From Methylobacterium gregans (GTDB lineage: Bacteria > Pseudomonadota > Alphaproteobacteria > Rhizobiales > Beijerinckiaceae): a DNA stretch of 64,000 bases. The notes under the pieces were generated by a model that saw only the letters and a list, made by a program, of their open reading frames with translations, ran no database searches and was not told the DNA's origin. Location of the stretch: NCBI RefSeq assembly GCF_022179245.1, contig NZ_BPQM01000063.1, positions 23,366 to 87,365 of the forward strand, given 5' to 3'. Shown one piece after another: positions 18,249 through 26,853 of this stretch. Every line of letters starts with the position of its first letter. The stretch's first letter is position 1. A program made the position numbers and the translations under genes.

Positions 18249-21200
18249 TCAGGCCGCCTCCGAGGTCCGGGCGCGCTCGGCGGCGAGCTTGGTGACCGAG
18301 ACCTGATCGACCTTGCCGGTGCCGAGCATGGGTAGGCGCTCCAGCACGACGACCTCCGCCGGGACCGCGATCTCGGGCGCGCCGCGGCTCTTGGCGAAGC
18401 CCTGGTAGGCCGCCCGCGTCGCGTCCCTGGCTTCCGTGAACAGTACCAGCCGCTCGCCCTTGCGGGCGTCCGGAACCGCCGCGACGGCGCTGGGCGTCTC
18501 GGGCCAGAGCTCGGCGGCGAGCGCCTCCACGGAGGCGAGCGAGACCATCTCCCCCGCGATCTTCGCGAAGCGCTTGGCCCGGCCCTTGATCGTGACGAAG
18601 CCGATTCCGTCGATCGTCACGATGTCGCCGGTGTCGTGCCAGCCCCCCGGCGGGGGCTCCAGCACGCCGGGCTTGTCGCTGCGCAGATAGCCCAGCATCA
18701 CGTTGGGACCGCGCACGGCGAGCCGTCCGCCCTCCTCGATGCCGGGCACCGGCTCCAGCCGCCATTCCATTCCGGGCAGGATCCGGCCGACCGTGCCGAA
18801 GCGGTTGAACATCGGCGTGTTGAGCGCCACCACCGGCCCGCACTCGGTGACGCCGTACCCTTCCAAGATGCGCAGGCCGAACTTCTCCGCCCAGGTGCGT
18901 CGGGTCGAGTCCTTGACCGCCTCGGCGCCGGCCACGACGTAGCGCAGCGAGCGCAGGTCGTAGGCGTTCGCCGCCTTGGCATAGCCGCGCAGGAAGGTGT
19001 CGGTGCCGAACAGAACCGTCGCGTTCGAGCCGTAGATCAGCTCCGGCACGATCCGGTAGTGCAGCGGCGACGGGTAGAGGTAGACCGGGACCCCCGACAC
19101 CAGCGGCAGAACCAGCCCCGCGGTCAGGCCGAAGGCGTGGAACACGGGGAGCACGTTGAACACCCGGTCGCGGGGCCCGAAATCGATCCGCGCCGCGACC
19201 TGGGCGGTGTTGGCCAGCAAGTTGCGGTTGGCCAGCACCACGCCCTTCGGCGCGCCCTCGCTCCCTGAGGTGAACAGGATCGCGGCCGGGTCGTCGCCGC
19301 GCCGCGCCACCAGCGGCGCGCGGCGCGCCAGGAAGCCGCGGATCTTGTCGCCGGTGGTGACGCTCGCCCGCACGTCCTCGAGGTAGACGATCTCAACCTG
19401 GGCCCCGACCGCCTCGACGACCGCGCCGAGCCGGCCCTTCTCGATGAAGGCGCGGGAGGTGAGGATCCGCGTGACTTCCGCTGCCCGGCAGGCGGCCAGG
19501 ATGTTGGCCGCGCCCGCCGAGAAGTTGATCATTGCGGGCACGCGGCCCGAGGAGTTGAGCGCGAAGAAGGTCGCGGCCGCCGCGTTGGCGTTCGGCAGCA
19601 TCACGCCGATCGCCTTGCCCTCCGGGCAGAGCGGCATCAGCTTGCGGGCCAGGATGTTGGCGCCCATCACGAGGCGCCCGTAGGAGAGACGGCCGGTGAC
19701 CGGGTCCTCCACCGCCGTGCGGCGCCAGCCGTGGCGCTCGCCGGCCTCGCAGAGCGCGGCCATCGCGCCCCGGTCGAAATCCGTGGTGCGGAAGACGAGG
19801 TTCGACATGATGCCGTAGAGGGCGGCCCCGGCCGCCTGCCGGCGCGCCTTCCCCTTGAGGGCGGGATCGACCTCCAGGCGCACCGGCTCCTCGATCGTCA
19901 CGACGACTTTCGGCCACCAGCGCCGGCGCACCTGATCGCGGGCGAGTCGCGAGAACACCGTGCGCTCCAGCCCCTCGATGCGGACCGGCACCACCATCGC
20001 GCTGGACTTGTCGGCGATGAGGCCCGCCCCGTCATAGACCTTCATCAGGCTGCCCGTGACGGTGAGCCGGCCTTCGGGGAAGATGATCAGGGTCTCGCCG
20101 CTCTTCACCGCGTTGATCAGCGTGCGTGTGGCGAGCGGCCGGGTCGGATCGAGCGGCATCGCCTTCGTGACCTTCAGGAAGGGCTTTACCCACCAGCGCT
20201 GCGCGATGCCGTGATCGATGGCGAAGACCGGTTCCGTCTCGAGGAGCGAGAGAGCGAGCGGCGCGTCGAGGAACGAGACGTGGTTCAACGCGACGATGGC
20301 GTTCGGGCCGGCCTTCTCCACGTTGTCCAGGCCCCGCACCTCCAGCCGGTAGAAGGCCCGGAACAGGATCGAGAGCGCGTCGCGGAAGGGGCTCGTCGGC
20401 AGGGTCGCGAAGACCACGGCACCAACGGCCAGGTTGAGGACGGCCACGATCGCCAGCAGGCTCGGGATCGAAACGCCTGCGCCCTGGAGCGCGGCGAGCG
20501 CCAGCGTGCCGGCCACCATGAAGGCGGCGGTGAGCACGTTGACGGCGCCGATCACCCGGGCGCGCTTGGTCTTATCGGTCCAGGCCTGCACCGCCGCGAA
20601 GGGCGGCACGATGTAGAGGCCTCCCGCGACCGCGAGACCCAGGAAGTCGATCGCCGCGCGCAGGCCCCCCGCGGTGCCGAGGAAGCCGAGCGCGTCGAGC
20701 GCCTCGCCCGAGGGCTGGGGCAGGTGCGAGACGGTCCAGGCGAGGTCGAGCCCGAACAGGCCCATCAGCACGGCGCCAACCGGCGTCGGAAGCAGCACGA
20801 TGCGGCCGCTGGCGAGCCAGGACGCCAGCCCCGAGCCCAGCGCGATGCCGACCGAGAACAGGGCGAGGAGCAGCGTGACCACGGTCTCGCTGCCGTGAAA
20901 GCGCTCTTTCACCAGCACCGGCAGCAGCGACAGGACCACGACGCCGACGAGCCAGAACCAGCTCACGATGACCGAGCCGCGCCACAGGCGGGTGTCGCCC
21001 CAGATGTCGCGCAGCAGCGCCACGGTCGAGCGCAGCACGTTGCGGTCGATCGCGAGGTCGGGCGCGCCCTCGCCGGTCTTCGGGATCAGCCGGGCCGAGA
21101 GCCAGCACAGCACCGCGAAGATCATGATCAGGGCCGCGAAGGCGAGGCCCGTGCCGCCCATGGCGCTGGCGAGCCCCGCCGTCATGGTGCCGAGCAGGAT

Positions 21201-21662
21201 CGCCAGGAAGGTCGCGCCCTCGACGAGCGCGTTGCCGGCCGGCAATTCCGCGCGGCGCAGATGGTCGGGCAGGATGCCGTACTTGATCGGCCCGAACAGC
21301 GCCGCGATCACGCCGAACAGGCCGAGCGCGACGAACAGGATCGGCACGGAGTGCAGCACGAAGCCCAGCGCCGCGGCGCCCGCGGCGAAGATCTCGGCAA
21401 ACTTCAGCCGCCGCGCCATCAGGGCCTTGTCGTAGCGGTCGGCGAGTTCGCCGCCGAGCCCCGACAGGATGAAGAACGGACCGATGAACACGGCGCTCGC
21501 CAGCGTGACGAGAACCCCCGCATTGCCGTCGGCAGCCTCGCCGACCTTGAACAGGATCAGGAATGCGAGCGCGTTCTTCAGGAAATTGTCGTTGAAGGCC
21601 GAGAAGAACTGGCACCAGAACAGCGGCGCGAAGCGCCGCGCGGTCATCAACGCACGGAACAT
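18249..21662 (-). CDS. aas: Aas-type fusion: MFS flippase, acyltransferase and acyl-ACP synthetase
   Basis: 1137 residues. Residues 1 to about 420 are a major-facilitator domain with about 12 helices (lysophospholipid transporter LplT-like; FNDNFLKNALAF). About 440-640 is a PlsC-type acyltransferase with NHVSFLDA (HX4D) and FPEGR. About 650-1137 is an AMP-binding domain with LFTSGSEGAPKGV and YGVTECGP. Fusions of these three activities flip lysophospholipid inward and re-acylate it, repairing membrane phospholipids. E. coli keeps LplT separate from Aas, so the triple fusion is a notable but known arrangement. ATG 21662 gives a short N-terminus before the first helix. Confidence 0.87.
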   Translation of the reverse strand: MFRALMTARRFAPLFWCQFFSAFNDNFLKNALAFLILFKVGEAADGNAGVLVTLASAVFIGPFFILSGLGGELADRYDKALMARRLKFAEIFAAGAAALGFVLHSVPILFVALGLFGVIAALFGPIKYGILPDHLRRAELPAGNALVEGATFLAILLGTMTAGLASAMGGTGLAFAALIMIFAVLCWLSARLIPKTGEGAPDLAIDRNVLRSTVALLRDIWGDTRLWRGSVIVSWFWLVGVVVLSLLPVLVKERFHGSETVVTLLLALFSVGIALGSGLASWLASGRIVLLPTPVGAVLMGLFGLDLAWTVSHLPQPSGEALDALGFLGTAGGLRAAIDFLGLAVAGGLYIVPPFAAVQAWTDKTKRARVIGAVNVLTAAFMVAGTLALAALQGAGVSIPSLLAIVAVLNLAVGAVVFATLPTSPFRDALSILFRAFYRLEVRGLDNVEKAGPNAIVALNHVSFLDAPLALSLLETEPVFAIDHGIAQRWWVKPFLKVTKAMPLDPTRPLATRTLINAVKSGETLIIFPEGRLTVTGSLMKVYDGAGLIADKSSAMVVPVRIEGLERTVFSRLARDQVRRRWWPKVVVTIEEPVRLEVDPALKGKARRQAAGAALYGIMSNLVFRTTDFDRGAMAALCEAGERHGWRRTAVEDPVTGRLSYGRLVMGANILARKLMPLCPEGKAIGVMLPNANAAAATFFALNSSGRVPAMINFSAGAANILAACRAAEVTRILTSRAFIEKGRLGAVVEAVGAQVEIVYLEDVRASVTTGDKIRGFLARRAPLVARRGDDPAAILFTSGSEGAPKGVVLANRNLLANTAQVAARIDFGPRDRVFNVLPVFHAFGLTAGLVLPLVSGVPVYLYPSPLHYRIVPELIYGSNATVLFGTDTFLRGYAKAANAYDLRSLRYVVAGAEAVKDSTRRTWAEKFGLRILEGYGVTECGPVVALNTPMFNRFGTVGRILPGMEWRLEPVPGIEEGGRLAVRGPNVMLGYLRSDKPGVLEPPPGGWHDTGDIVTIDGIGFVTIKGRAKRFAKIAGEMVSLASVEALAAELWPETPSAVAAVPDARKGERLVLFTEARDATRAAYQGFAKSRGAPEIAVPAEVVVLERLPMLGTGKVDQVSVTKLAAERARTSEAA

Positions 21663-21761
21663 GGTGGTCTCCCGGTCTGCGCCATGGTTGGACCAGGGCG
21701 CGCGGCGGCGTCAAATCCGGGGCGGGCCGGCGGTCTTGCCGGAGCGGTCGGACTCGCGTCG

Positions 21762-21774
21762 TGAACGATGTTCA
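21762..21774. promoter_or_regulatory. TGAAC-N3-GTTCA palindrome
   Basis: A perfect 5+5 inverted repeat about 100 bp upstream of the aas-type start, in the position of an operator. No regulator gene is adjacent, so the protein that might bind is unknown. Confidence 0.3.
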
Positions 21775-21940
21775 TCATGCGCTGTCGATGTTGGACTGCA
21801 AGCGTGGCGGCGCGTGGAAGATCTCGGCCGGTGCGGGCTCGCACGGGGACGGAGAAGGCCCTCGGCGGACTCATGCCTCAACCTGCTCGTCAGGACTGCA
21901 TCGACCGAGGCCCACACCCTCGGCGGATCAGGCGCGGGTT

Positions 21941-21961
21941 CCCTCTCCCTATGGGGGAGGG
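21941..21961. repeat. CCCTCTCCC / GGGGGAGGG hairpin
   Basis: A 9-bp stem (one T-G wobble) with a TAT loop. It is similar to the palindrome at 10662-10684, so this may be a small dispersed intergenic repeat. It lies about 45 bp past the stop of the deaminase gene and could end that transcript. Confidence 0.4.
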
Positions 21962-22007
21962 GGCATGGTGCGGTTCCGGCGTGAGACGAGGCGATCCGAG
22001 ATCGCGA

Positions 22008-23363
22008 TCACATCTCTCCGAACAGCTCCCGCGCGGCGCGACCGTGGGCCTCCCGCAGCGCCTGCACATCGACCCCGGCCGGCTCGCCGTCGATCACGCG
22101 CCAGTCGCCCGCGACCATCACCCGGTCGGCTCGGTGCGCCCCACAGAGGACGAGGGCGGCGAGCGGATCATGCGCTCCGGAGAAGCGCAGCTCGTCCAGG
22201 GTGAACAGGGCGAGGTCCGCCTCCAGGCCCGGTGCGATCCGGCCGATGTCATCGCGGCCAAGGCAGCGGGCGGAGCCCATGGTCGCCCAGCGAAGGGCGT
22301 CGAGATGCGTGACCGCCTCGGCCCCGTAGGTCAGCCGGTTCAGCATCAGGGCGTGGCGCACGCCCTCGATCAGGTTCGAGCTGTCGTTCGAGGCCGAGCC
22401 GTCGACGCCGAGGCCCACGGGGCTGCCCGCCGCCTCCAGCTCGCAGGTCCGGCAGCGGCCGGATGCCAGCACCATGTTGGAGGTCGGGCAGTGGCAGATC
22501 CCGACGCCCGCAGCCCCCAGGCGCGCCACCTCGGCATCGTCGAAGTGGATACCGTGGGCGAGCCAAGTGCGTGGCGAGAGCCAGCCGACCTCTTCGAGGT
22601 ACGCGACCGGGCGCTGGCCGAACAGCTCCAGACAGTAGGCATCCTCGTCCAGCGTCTCGCCGAGATGGGTGTGCAGGCGGCAATCATGCGCCTCGGCAAG
22701 GCGGGCACTCTCGCGCATCAGCCGCTTCGTCACCGCGAAGGGCGAGCAGGGCGCCAGCGCGACCTGAACCATGGCTCCCGGCCGGGCATCGTGGAACAGG
22801 TTCAGGACCCGCTCGCTGTCGGAGAGGACCGTGTCGTCGTCCTGCACGAGCGTGCCCGGCGGCAGGCCGCCCTGGTCCTGCGACAGGCTCATCGAGCCGC
22901 GGGTGACGCAGGCGCGGATGCCGAGTGCGCGGGCCTCCGCGACCTGCACGTCCACCGAATCCTCGAGCCCCTTCGGGAAGAGGTAGTGATGGTCGCCGGC
23001 CGTGGTGCAGCCGGAAAGCAGCAATTCTGTGTAGGCGAGCCGGGTCGCCAGACGGAACGCTTCCGGGGTGATCCGCTGCCAGACCGGGTAGAGCGCCTGC
23101 AGCCAGGGGAAGAGCGGCTTGTTGATCGCCTTCGGATGCGCCCGCGTGAGCGTTTGGAAGGCATGATGGTGGGTATTCACGAGGCCCGGGATGACGACGT
23201 GACGTTCCGCCGCGAAGACCGCGTCGACGGCCGCGGACGGCTCAGCGCCGGCGGGCAGGCACTCGGCGATGCGCGTGCCCTCCACCACGATGCCGCCACC
23301 CGCTCCTTCGGCCAGGATGGCGAGCGGGTTGCGGATCCAGAGGCGGCGCGGAGTCTCGGTCAT
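22008..23363 (-). CDS. 8-oxoguanine deaminase-type amidohydrolase
   Basis: 451 residues. The metal-binding NTHHHAFQTLTRAHP is characteristic of 8-oxoguanine deaminases within the amidohydrolase superfamily. HTHLGETLDE, LAHGIHFDD, ICHCPTSNM and GVDGSASND supply the remaining zinc ligands and catalytic Asp. It should convert 8-oxoguanine to urate, removing an oxidised purine. Hydroxyatrazine-type hydrolases are close relatives, so related substrates cannot be excluded. Cytoplasmic and apparently monocistronic. Confidence 0.85.
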   Translation of the reverse strand: MTETPRRLWIRNPLAILAEGAGGGIVVEGTRIAECLPAGAEPSAAVDAVFAAERHVVIPGLVNTHHHAFQTLTRAHPKAINKPLFPWLQALYPVWQRITPEAFRLATRLAYTELLLSGCTTAGDHHYLFPKGLEDSVDVQVAEARALGIRACVTRGSMSLSQDQGGLPPGTLVQDDDTVLSDSERVLNLFHDARPGAMVQVALAPCSPFAVTKRLMRESARLAEAHDCRLHTHLGETLDEDAYCLELFGQRPVAYLEEVGWLSPRTWLAHGIHFDDAEVARLGAAGVGICHCPTSNMVLASGRCRTCELEAAGSPVGLGVDGSASNDSSNLIEGVRHALMLNRLTYGAEAVTHLDALRWATMGSARCLGRDDIGRIAPGLEADLALFTLDELRFSGAHDPLAALVLCGAHRADRVMVAGDWRVIDGEPAGVDVQALREAHGRAARELFGEM

Positions 23364-23523
23364 GCGGGGGCGTCCTGCTGGGGCCGGCTCGGAACGGCGC
23401 GACCGGCTCAGCCGTAGCCGAAGCTCGTACCAACATCGACTGGCACGGCGCTTGCGGGAATGCTGGCGGAGACCAGAAACGGCTGCGGGAGGAGGCGCCC
23501 TGTCACGCTCAGGGAGACTTGTC

Positions 23524-23739
23524 TTGCTGTACGGGCTCTACTTCCTCACCTGCCTTGCCGAGAATCCGGGGCATTGCGTCACGCGGGTCCACCTCTTCAG
23601 CGACGAGGTGCAGACACCGCAGCAGTGCCTCTCGGTTGCACAGCCGCAGATGGCGGCGTGGCAGAACGCCCACGGGCGCTGGCGCGTGACGCAGTTCCGC
23701 TGCGGCCGTCCGCCGAAGAGCGACGGGACGCGGATCTGA
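23524..23739 (+). CDS. Small Cys-containing exported protein, unknown
   Basis: 71 residues from TTG 23524, which has AGGGAGA seven bases upstream. Longer frames run through the promoter region of the deaminase. The N-terminus (LLYGLYFLTCLA) is short and hydrophobic. Four Cys residues are spaced along the chain (positions 10, 18, about 35 and 60), and RVTQFRCG ends the folded part. I recall similar small proteins of this pattern in alphaproteobacteria, without known function. It is divergent from the deaminase gene. Confidence 0.6.
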   Translation: MLYGLYFLTCLAENPGHCVTRVHLFSDEVQTPQQCLSVAQPQMAAWQNAHGRWRVTQFRCGRPPKSDGTRI

Positions 23740-23785
23740 CACCGCGCCAGGGCTCCCCGAACATCCGCGACGCGATCAGTGAGCG

Positions 23786-23813
23786 CACAACCTTCCGACA
23801 TGGGAAGGTTGTG
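23786..23813. promoter_or_regulatory. Perfect 11-bp inverted repeat upstream of an 86-residue protein
   Basis: CACAACCTTCC and GGAAGGTTGTG flank a 6-base loop (GACATG). The right arm contains GGAAGG, a Shine-Dalgarno-like sequence, and ends 13 bases before the ATG at 23827. It may be an operator, a terminator of the 71-residue gene, or a hairpin that hides the ribosome-binding site. Confidence 0.45.
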
Positions 23814-23826
23814 GTACGATGCTCCC

Positions 23827-24087
23827 ATGGCACGCCGCGTTTTCTGCCGGATCGTTGATAGGCCTGACGGCCTGTTCGACGTCACCGCCACGATCGAGCC
23901 CGACAAGACGTTTCGCCGCGAGGGGGTTGCCTCACTCGGCGAGGCGGAGCGCTGGATCGATGGGTTGCGCACGCTGATGACGGCGCTCGGCGCCCCCGTC
24001 CTGCGCGTCGATGCCGCGGAGGGCGAGACGGCGGCAGATCCTGCTCAGGCGGGGACAGCGCGGCTCGACAGCGGGTCGGGATCGTAG
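23827..24087 (+). CDS. Small cytoplasmic protein, unknown
   Basis: 86 residues starting MARRVFCRIVDRPDG. The first 60 residues look like a small alpha/beta fold (FDVTATIEPDK, EAERWIDGLRTLMTALG); the C-terminal 20 residues are low-complexity Ala/Gly/Ser. An in-frame GTG at 23779 would place the inverted repeat inside the coding sequence and was not chosen. No family was recognised. Confidence 0.55.
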   Translation: MARRVFCRIVDRPDGLFDVTATIEPDKTFRREGVASLGEAERWIDGLRTLMTALGAPVLRVDAAEGETAADPAQAGTARLDSGSGS

Positions 24088-24116
24088 GCCGCGATACCGC
24101 CCGGACGGGCGCGACA

Positions 24117-24371
24117 TCATTCGCGCTCGAAGAACGGCCGGAAGTTCTCCAGCCACTCCCGCAGCCAGATTTCGCAGTGCTGCTGCGCGGCCTCGGCACT
24201 CGGCGCATGGCCCCAGACGTCCTCGGCGAGTGGGCTCCACCACGTCCAGAGCCTGTTCGACCCGTCGTACTCGCAGAAGCCGACCTCGATCCGGCCAAGT
24301 CTGCCGACGAGTCGGCGCAGCGGGACACCGGCGATGTCAGAAGCGGTCCAGGCGATACGGCTCTCGGGCAT
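24117..24371 (-). CDS. Small Trp-rich protein, unknown
   Basis: 84 residues, compact and without signal or membrane segments. It contains several aromatic residues (RLWTWWSPLAEDVWGH, REWLENFRPFF), a good sign of a real folded protein, and a helical SAEAAQQHCEIWLREWL. It is convergent with the 86-residue gene at 30 bp. No family was recognised. Confidence 0.55.
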   Translation of the reverse strand: MPESRIAWTASDIAGVPLRRLVGRLGRIEVGFCEYDGSNRLWTWWSPLAEDVWGHAPSAEAAQQHCEIWLREWLENFRPFFERE

Positions 24372-24406
24372 GCCCGGAAACGGCCCGGGAGGCGCTCCGG
24401 TTCGGA

Positions 24407-24565
24407 TCAGCCCTCGGCCTTGTCGCCCTGGCCCTCCTTGGCGCCCCCAGCCGGGTCGGTACTGTCCTCGCCCGTCTCCGTGCCGCTCGCATGGCCCTGC
24501 GGGGTCAGGCGCGGGCGGTCGGGCGTTTGATCCTCGGGCTTCGTGCCTTCTCGCGTGTCGTCCAT
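24407..24565 (-). CDS. Very small hydrophilic protein, probably disordered
   Basis: 52 residues, composed almost only of Asp, Glu, Gly, Thr, Pro and Lys, with no hydrophobic core. The support is the near-perfect GGAGG six bases before ATG 24565. Small acidic disordered proteins of this type are often stress-related in Hyphomicrobiales, but no function can be assigned. Confidence 0.45.
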   Translation of the reverse strand: MDDTREGTKPEDQTPDRPRLTPQGHASGTETGEDSTDPAGGAKEGQGDKAEG

Positions 24566-24644
24566 GGGAACCTCCGTCAGGGAACGAACCCTGCGGCCGA
24601 TCATCGGGTTGCAGGCCGGCGGGGCGGCGATGCGGCCGCCCATG

Positions 24645-24689
24645 GCGGCGGAACCCGGCGGCGGAACCCGGCGGCGGAACCCGGCGGCG
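24645..24689 (+). repeat. Tandem 13-bp repeat, three copies
   Basis: GCGGCGGAACCCG occurs three times head to tail at 24645-24683, followed by a partial fourth copy. It lies in the divergent gap between the 52-residue gene and the DUF1488 gene. Slippage expansion is the simplest origin. Confidence 0.75.
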
Positions 24690-24745
24690 CCGTTCGGCGC
24701 TGTTCGGAACGGCCGCCCGCGCGACCGCCGCCTGGAGGAAGCAAG

Positions 24746-25015
24746 ATGCCGATGCGCCTGTCCGGAGAGGAGCCGCGCCTGGACGAGGGCGCGGCAGGTT
24801 GCCTGACCTTCACGATCACGGACGGTCACATCCTGGTTCCCTGCCGGGTCGGGCACGCGGCGCTTCAGGACGCCTTCGGCCCGCCGGGCGGCAACGCCAT
24901 GACGATCTTCCGCGCGCATCGGGACGCGGTGGTCGACGGCGCGATCCGCAGATACGAGCGGAGCGGCGCCGAGGGCGGGGTCGTGACGCTCACGGCAGCC
25001 GACCTCACCCCCTGA
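24746..25015 (+). CDS. DUF1488 family protein
   Basis: 89 residues starting [11 protein letters not shown] with a strong GGAGGAAG ribosome-binding site. The pattern [26 protein letters not shown], an [15 protein letters not shown] helix and a final VVTLTAADL fits the DUF1488 family of small proteobacterial proteins of unknown role. No signal peptide. A DNA glycosylase gene follows 16 bp downstream on the same strand, so the two may be co-transcribed. Confidence 0.75.
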   Translation: MPMRLSGEEPRLDEGAAGCLTFTITDGHILVPCRVGHAALQDAFGPPGGNAMTIFRAHRDAVVDGAIRRYERSGAEGGVVTLTAADLTP

Positions 25016-25031
25016 AACACGAGCTCGGCCA

Positions 25032-25601
25032 ATGGTGCCCGACTTCTTCACGCGCAGCGCCGCCGCGGTCGCGCCGGAGCTGATCGGCTGGCGGCTCCTC
25101 GTCGACGGCGTCGGCGGGCTGATCGTCGAGACCGAAGCCTACGATCGCACCGATCCGGCCTCGCACAGTTTCGGTGGACCGACGCCCCGCAACGCCAGCA
25201 TGTTCGGGCCGCCAGGGCACGCCTACGTCTACCGCTCCTACGGCATGCACTGGTGCCTCAACCTCGTCTGCGAGTTGGGCAGCGCCGTGCTGATTCGTGC
25301 CCTGGAACCGACCGATGGGCTGGAGTCCATGCGGGCGCGCCGTGGCACCGAGAGCCCGCGCCTGCTCTGCGCCGGGCCTGGCCGGCTCTGCCAGGCGCTC
25401 GCGGTCTCGCGCGTGCAGGACGGGCTGCCGCTCGACCGCGCGCCCTTCCGCCTCGAACCGCGCGTGGGGGCGGTGACGGTGGCGGCGGGCCCGCGCATCG
25501 GGATCACCCGGGCGGTCGAGACGCCCTGGCGCTTCCTGCTCGCGGGATCCCGCTTCGTCAGCCGCCCGCTGCCGCGCACGGTCGGACCACCCGGTGGGTG
25601 A
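25032..25601 (+). CDS. DNA-3-methyladenine glycosylase (Mpg/AAG type)
   Basis: 189 residues, typical for bacterial AAG proteins. The catalytic Glu lies in [41 protein letters not shown] contains the base-stacking Tyr and His residues; [10 protein letters not shown] and [12 protein letters not shown] complete the family pattern. It excises alkylated and deaminated purines in base-excision repair. It follows DUF1488 closely and precedes a small membrane protein by three bases. Confidence 0.92.
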   Translation: MVPDFFTRSAAAVAPELIGWRLLVDGVGGLIVETEAYDRTDPASHSFGGPTPRNASMFGPPGHAYVYRSYGMHWCLNLVCELGSAVLIRALEPTDGLESMRARRGTESPRLLCAGPGRLCQALAVSRVQDGLPLDRAPFRLEPRVGAVTVAAGPRIGITRAVETPWRFLLAGSRFVSRPLPRTVGPPGG

Positions 25602-25604
25602 CCG

Positions 25605-25808
25605 ATGCCAGATGGACGTGGAAGTCTCCCGCCCGGAATGGCATGGATGGAGCCCATGAACCCCGTCGCCATCGCCGTCATGCTCGGGATCCTGGTCGCG
25701 TGGGCGGGGCTGCTCGCCGCCGCGCTCTATCTCGGCAACCCGCTCCTCCTCGCGATCTTCGCCATCGTCTCGGTGGCGATGTTCATCCGCTGGGACGTGT
25801 TCGGCTGA
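25605..25808 (+). CDS. Small membrane protein
   Basis: 67 residues from ATG 25605; in-frame ATGs at 25638, 25644 and 25656 are possible later starts, and the hydrophobic part begins after MNPVAIAV. Two adjacent membrane helices (about 20-40 and 43-60) are predicted by eye. It starts three bases after the glycosylase stop, so it belongs to that transcript. Function unknown. Confidence 0.55.
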   Translation: MPDGRGSLPPGMAWMEPMNPVAIAVMLGILVAWAGLLAAALYLGNPLLLAIFAIVSVAMFIRWDVFG

Positions 25809-25810
25809 TC

Positions 25811-26752
25811 TCAGAGCCGGCGGCGCAACCAGTCCGCGATCAGATCGAGTGCGTCGGCGGCGGCCGCGATCACGCCGCCGAGTTCGATGAAGCCGTGCAC
25901 CATGCCCGGATAGGTCTTCCGCTCCACCGGCACGCCGGCGGCCGCCAGACGGTCGGCGTAGGCCTCCCCCTCGTCGTGCAGCACGTCGCGGGCGCCGCCG
26001 ACCAGCAGCGCGGGTGCGAGGCCGGCCGCATCCGGGACGAGGATCGGCGAGGCGTGCCAATCCAGGGCGAGGCGCGGGTCGGGCAGGTGCCGGGCGTGGA
26101 AGTAGCGCACCATCGCCCAGGTCAGGGGCGGCACCGCGGCGTTGCGGCGCCGCGACGGGTAGAGGTCCGGATCGAGGCGGTTGTCGGTGCTCGGATAGAT
26201 CAGCACCTGTCCGCGCAAGGTAAGGCCGGAATCGCGCGCCGCGATCGCCGCGACGGCCGCGAGGCTGCCCCCGGCGCTGTCGCCGCCGACCGCGAGCCGG
26301 GCCGGATCGAGGCCGAGCGCGGCGGCCTCGCCCGCGATCCAGTGAAGAGCCGCGACCGCGTCCTCGGCTGAGGCCGGCGCCGGGTGCTCTGGGGCCAGCC
26401 GGTAATCGACCGCCACCACCGCGATCCCGGCCCGCGCCGCGATCTGGCGGCAGACCTTGTCGTGCGATTCGAGGTCGCCCACCACCCAGCCACCGCCGTG
26501 CAGGTAGACGAGGGCAGGGGCCTGCTTGGGGTCAAGCCCCTGCGGGCGGTAGAGGCGGAGCGGGATCGGTCCGGCCGGGCCTACCGCCGCGCTGTCCGCG
26601 ACAGACGCCATCTCGACCGTCGGGCCGCCGAAATGCCGGCTCTGGCGCCGGTACATCGCGCGGGCTTCGGAGACCGGTAGTTCGCTCATCGGCGGGGTGC
26701 GCCGCCGGGCGATGCGCTCGAGGAAGGCCGCCGCGTCCCTGTCCAGATCCAC
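25811..26752 (-). CDS. Alpha/beta hydrolase, hormone-sensitive lipase family
   Basis: 313 residues from GTG 26752, preceded by GGGAG at eight bases. HGGGW (oxyanion hole), GDSAGG (nucleophile Ser), DVLHDEGE (catalytic Asp) and MVHGF (catalytic His) make a complete triad of the HSL/family IV esterases. It hydrolyses short acyl esters in the cytoplasm; the natural substrate is unknown. A longer ATG start at 26839 would overlap the promoter region of the divergent GST gene. Confidence 0.87.
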   Translation of the reverse strand: MDLDRDAAAFLERIARRRTPPMSELPVSEARAMYRRQSRHFGGPTVEMASVADSAAVGPAGPIPLRLYRPQGLDPKQAPALVYLHGGGWVVGDLESHDKVCRQIAARAGIAVVAVDYRLAPEHPAPASAEDAVAALHWIAGEAAALGLDPARLAVGGDSAGGSLAAVAAIAARDSGLTLRGQVLIYPSTDNRLDPDLYPSRRRNAAVPPLTWAMVRYFHARHLPDPRLALDWHASPILVPDAAGLAPALLVGGARDVLHDEGEAYADRLAAAGVPVERKTYPGMVHGFIELGGVIAAAADALDLIADWLRRRL

Positions 26753-26853
26753 CGCACGCTCTCCCGCATCACCGATCCGTGTCCTGCGCCAGGGCTCGAC
26801 ATCCGCAGCGGGCGCGCCGATGACGGCCCGGTCCCGCAAGCGGAACCCGCGCC

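Larger units (their letters stand above)
21663..22007. other. 345-bp non-coding gap upstream of the aas-type gene
   Basis: No supported gene. It should contain the promoter of the aas-type gene, which reads leftward from 21662, and the 3' end of the deaminase transcript, which ends at 22008. Two symmetrical elements inside are listed separately. Confidence 0.5.
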
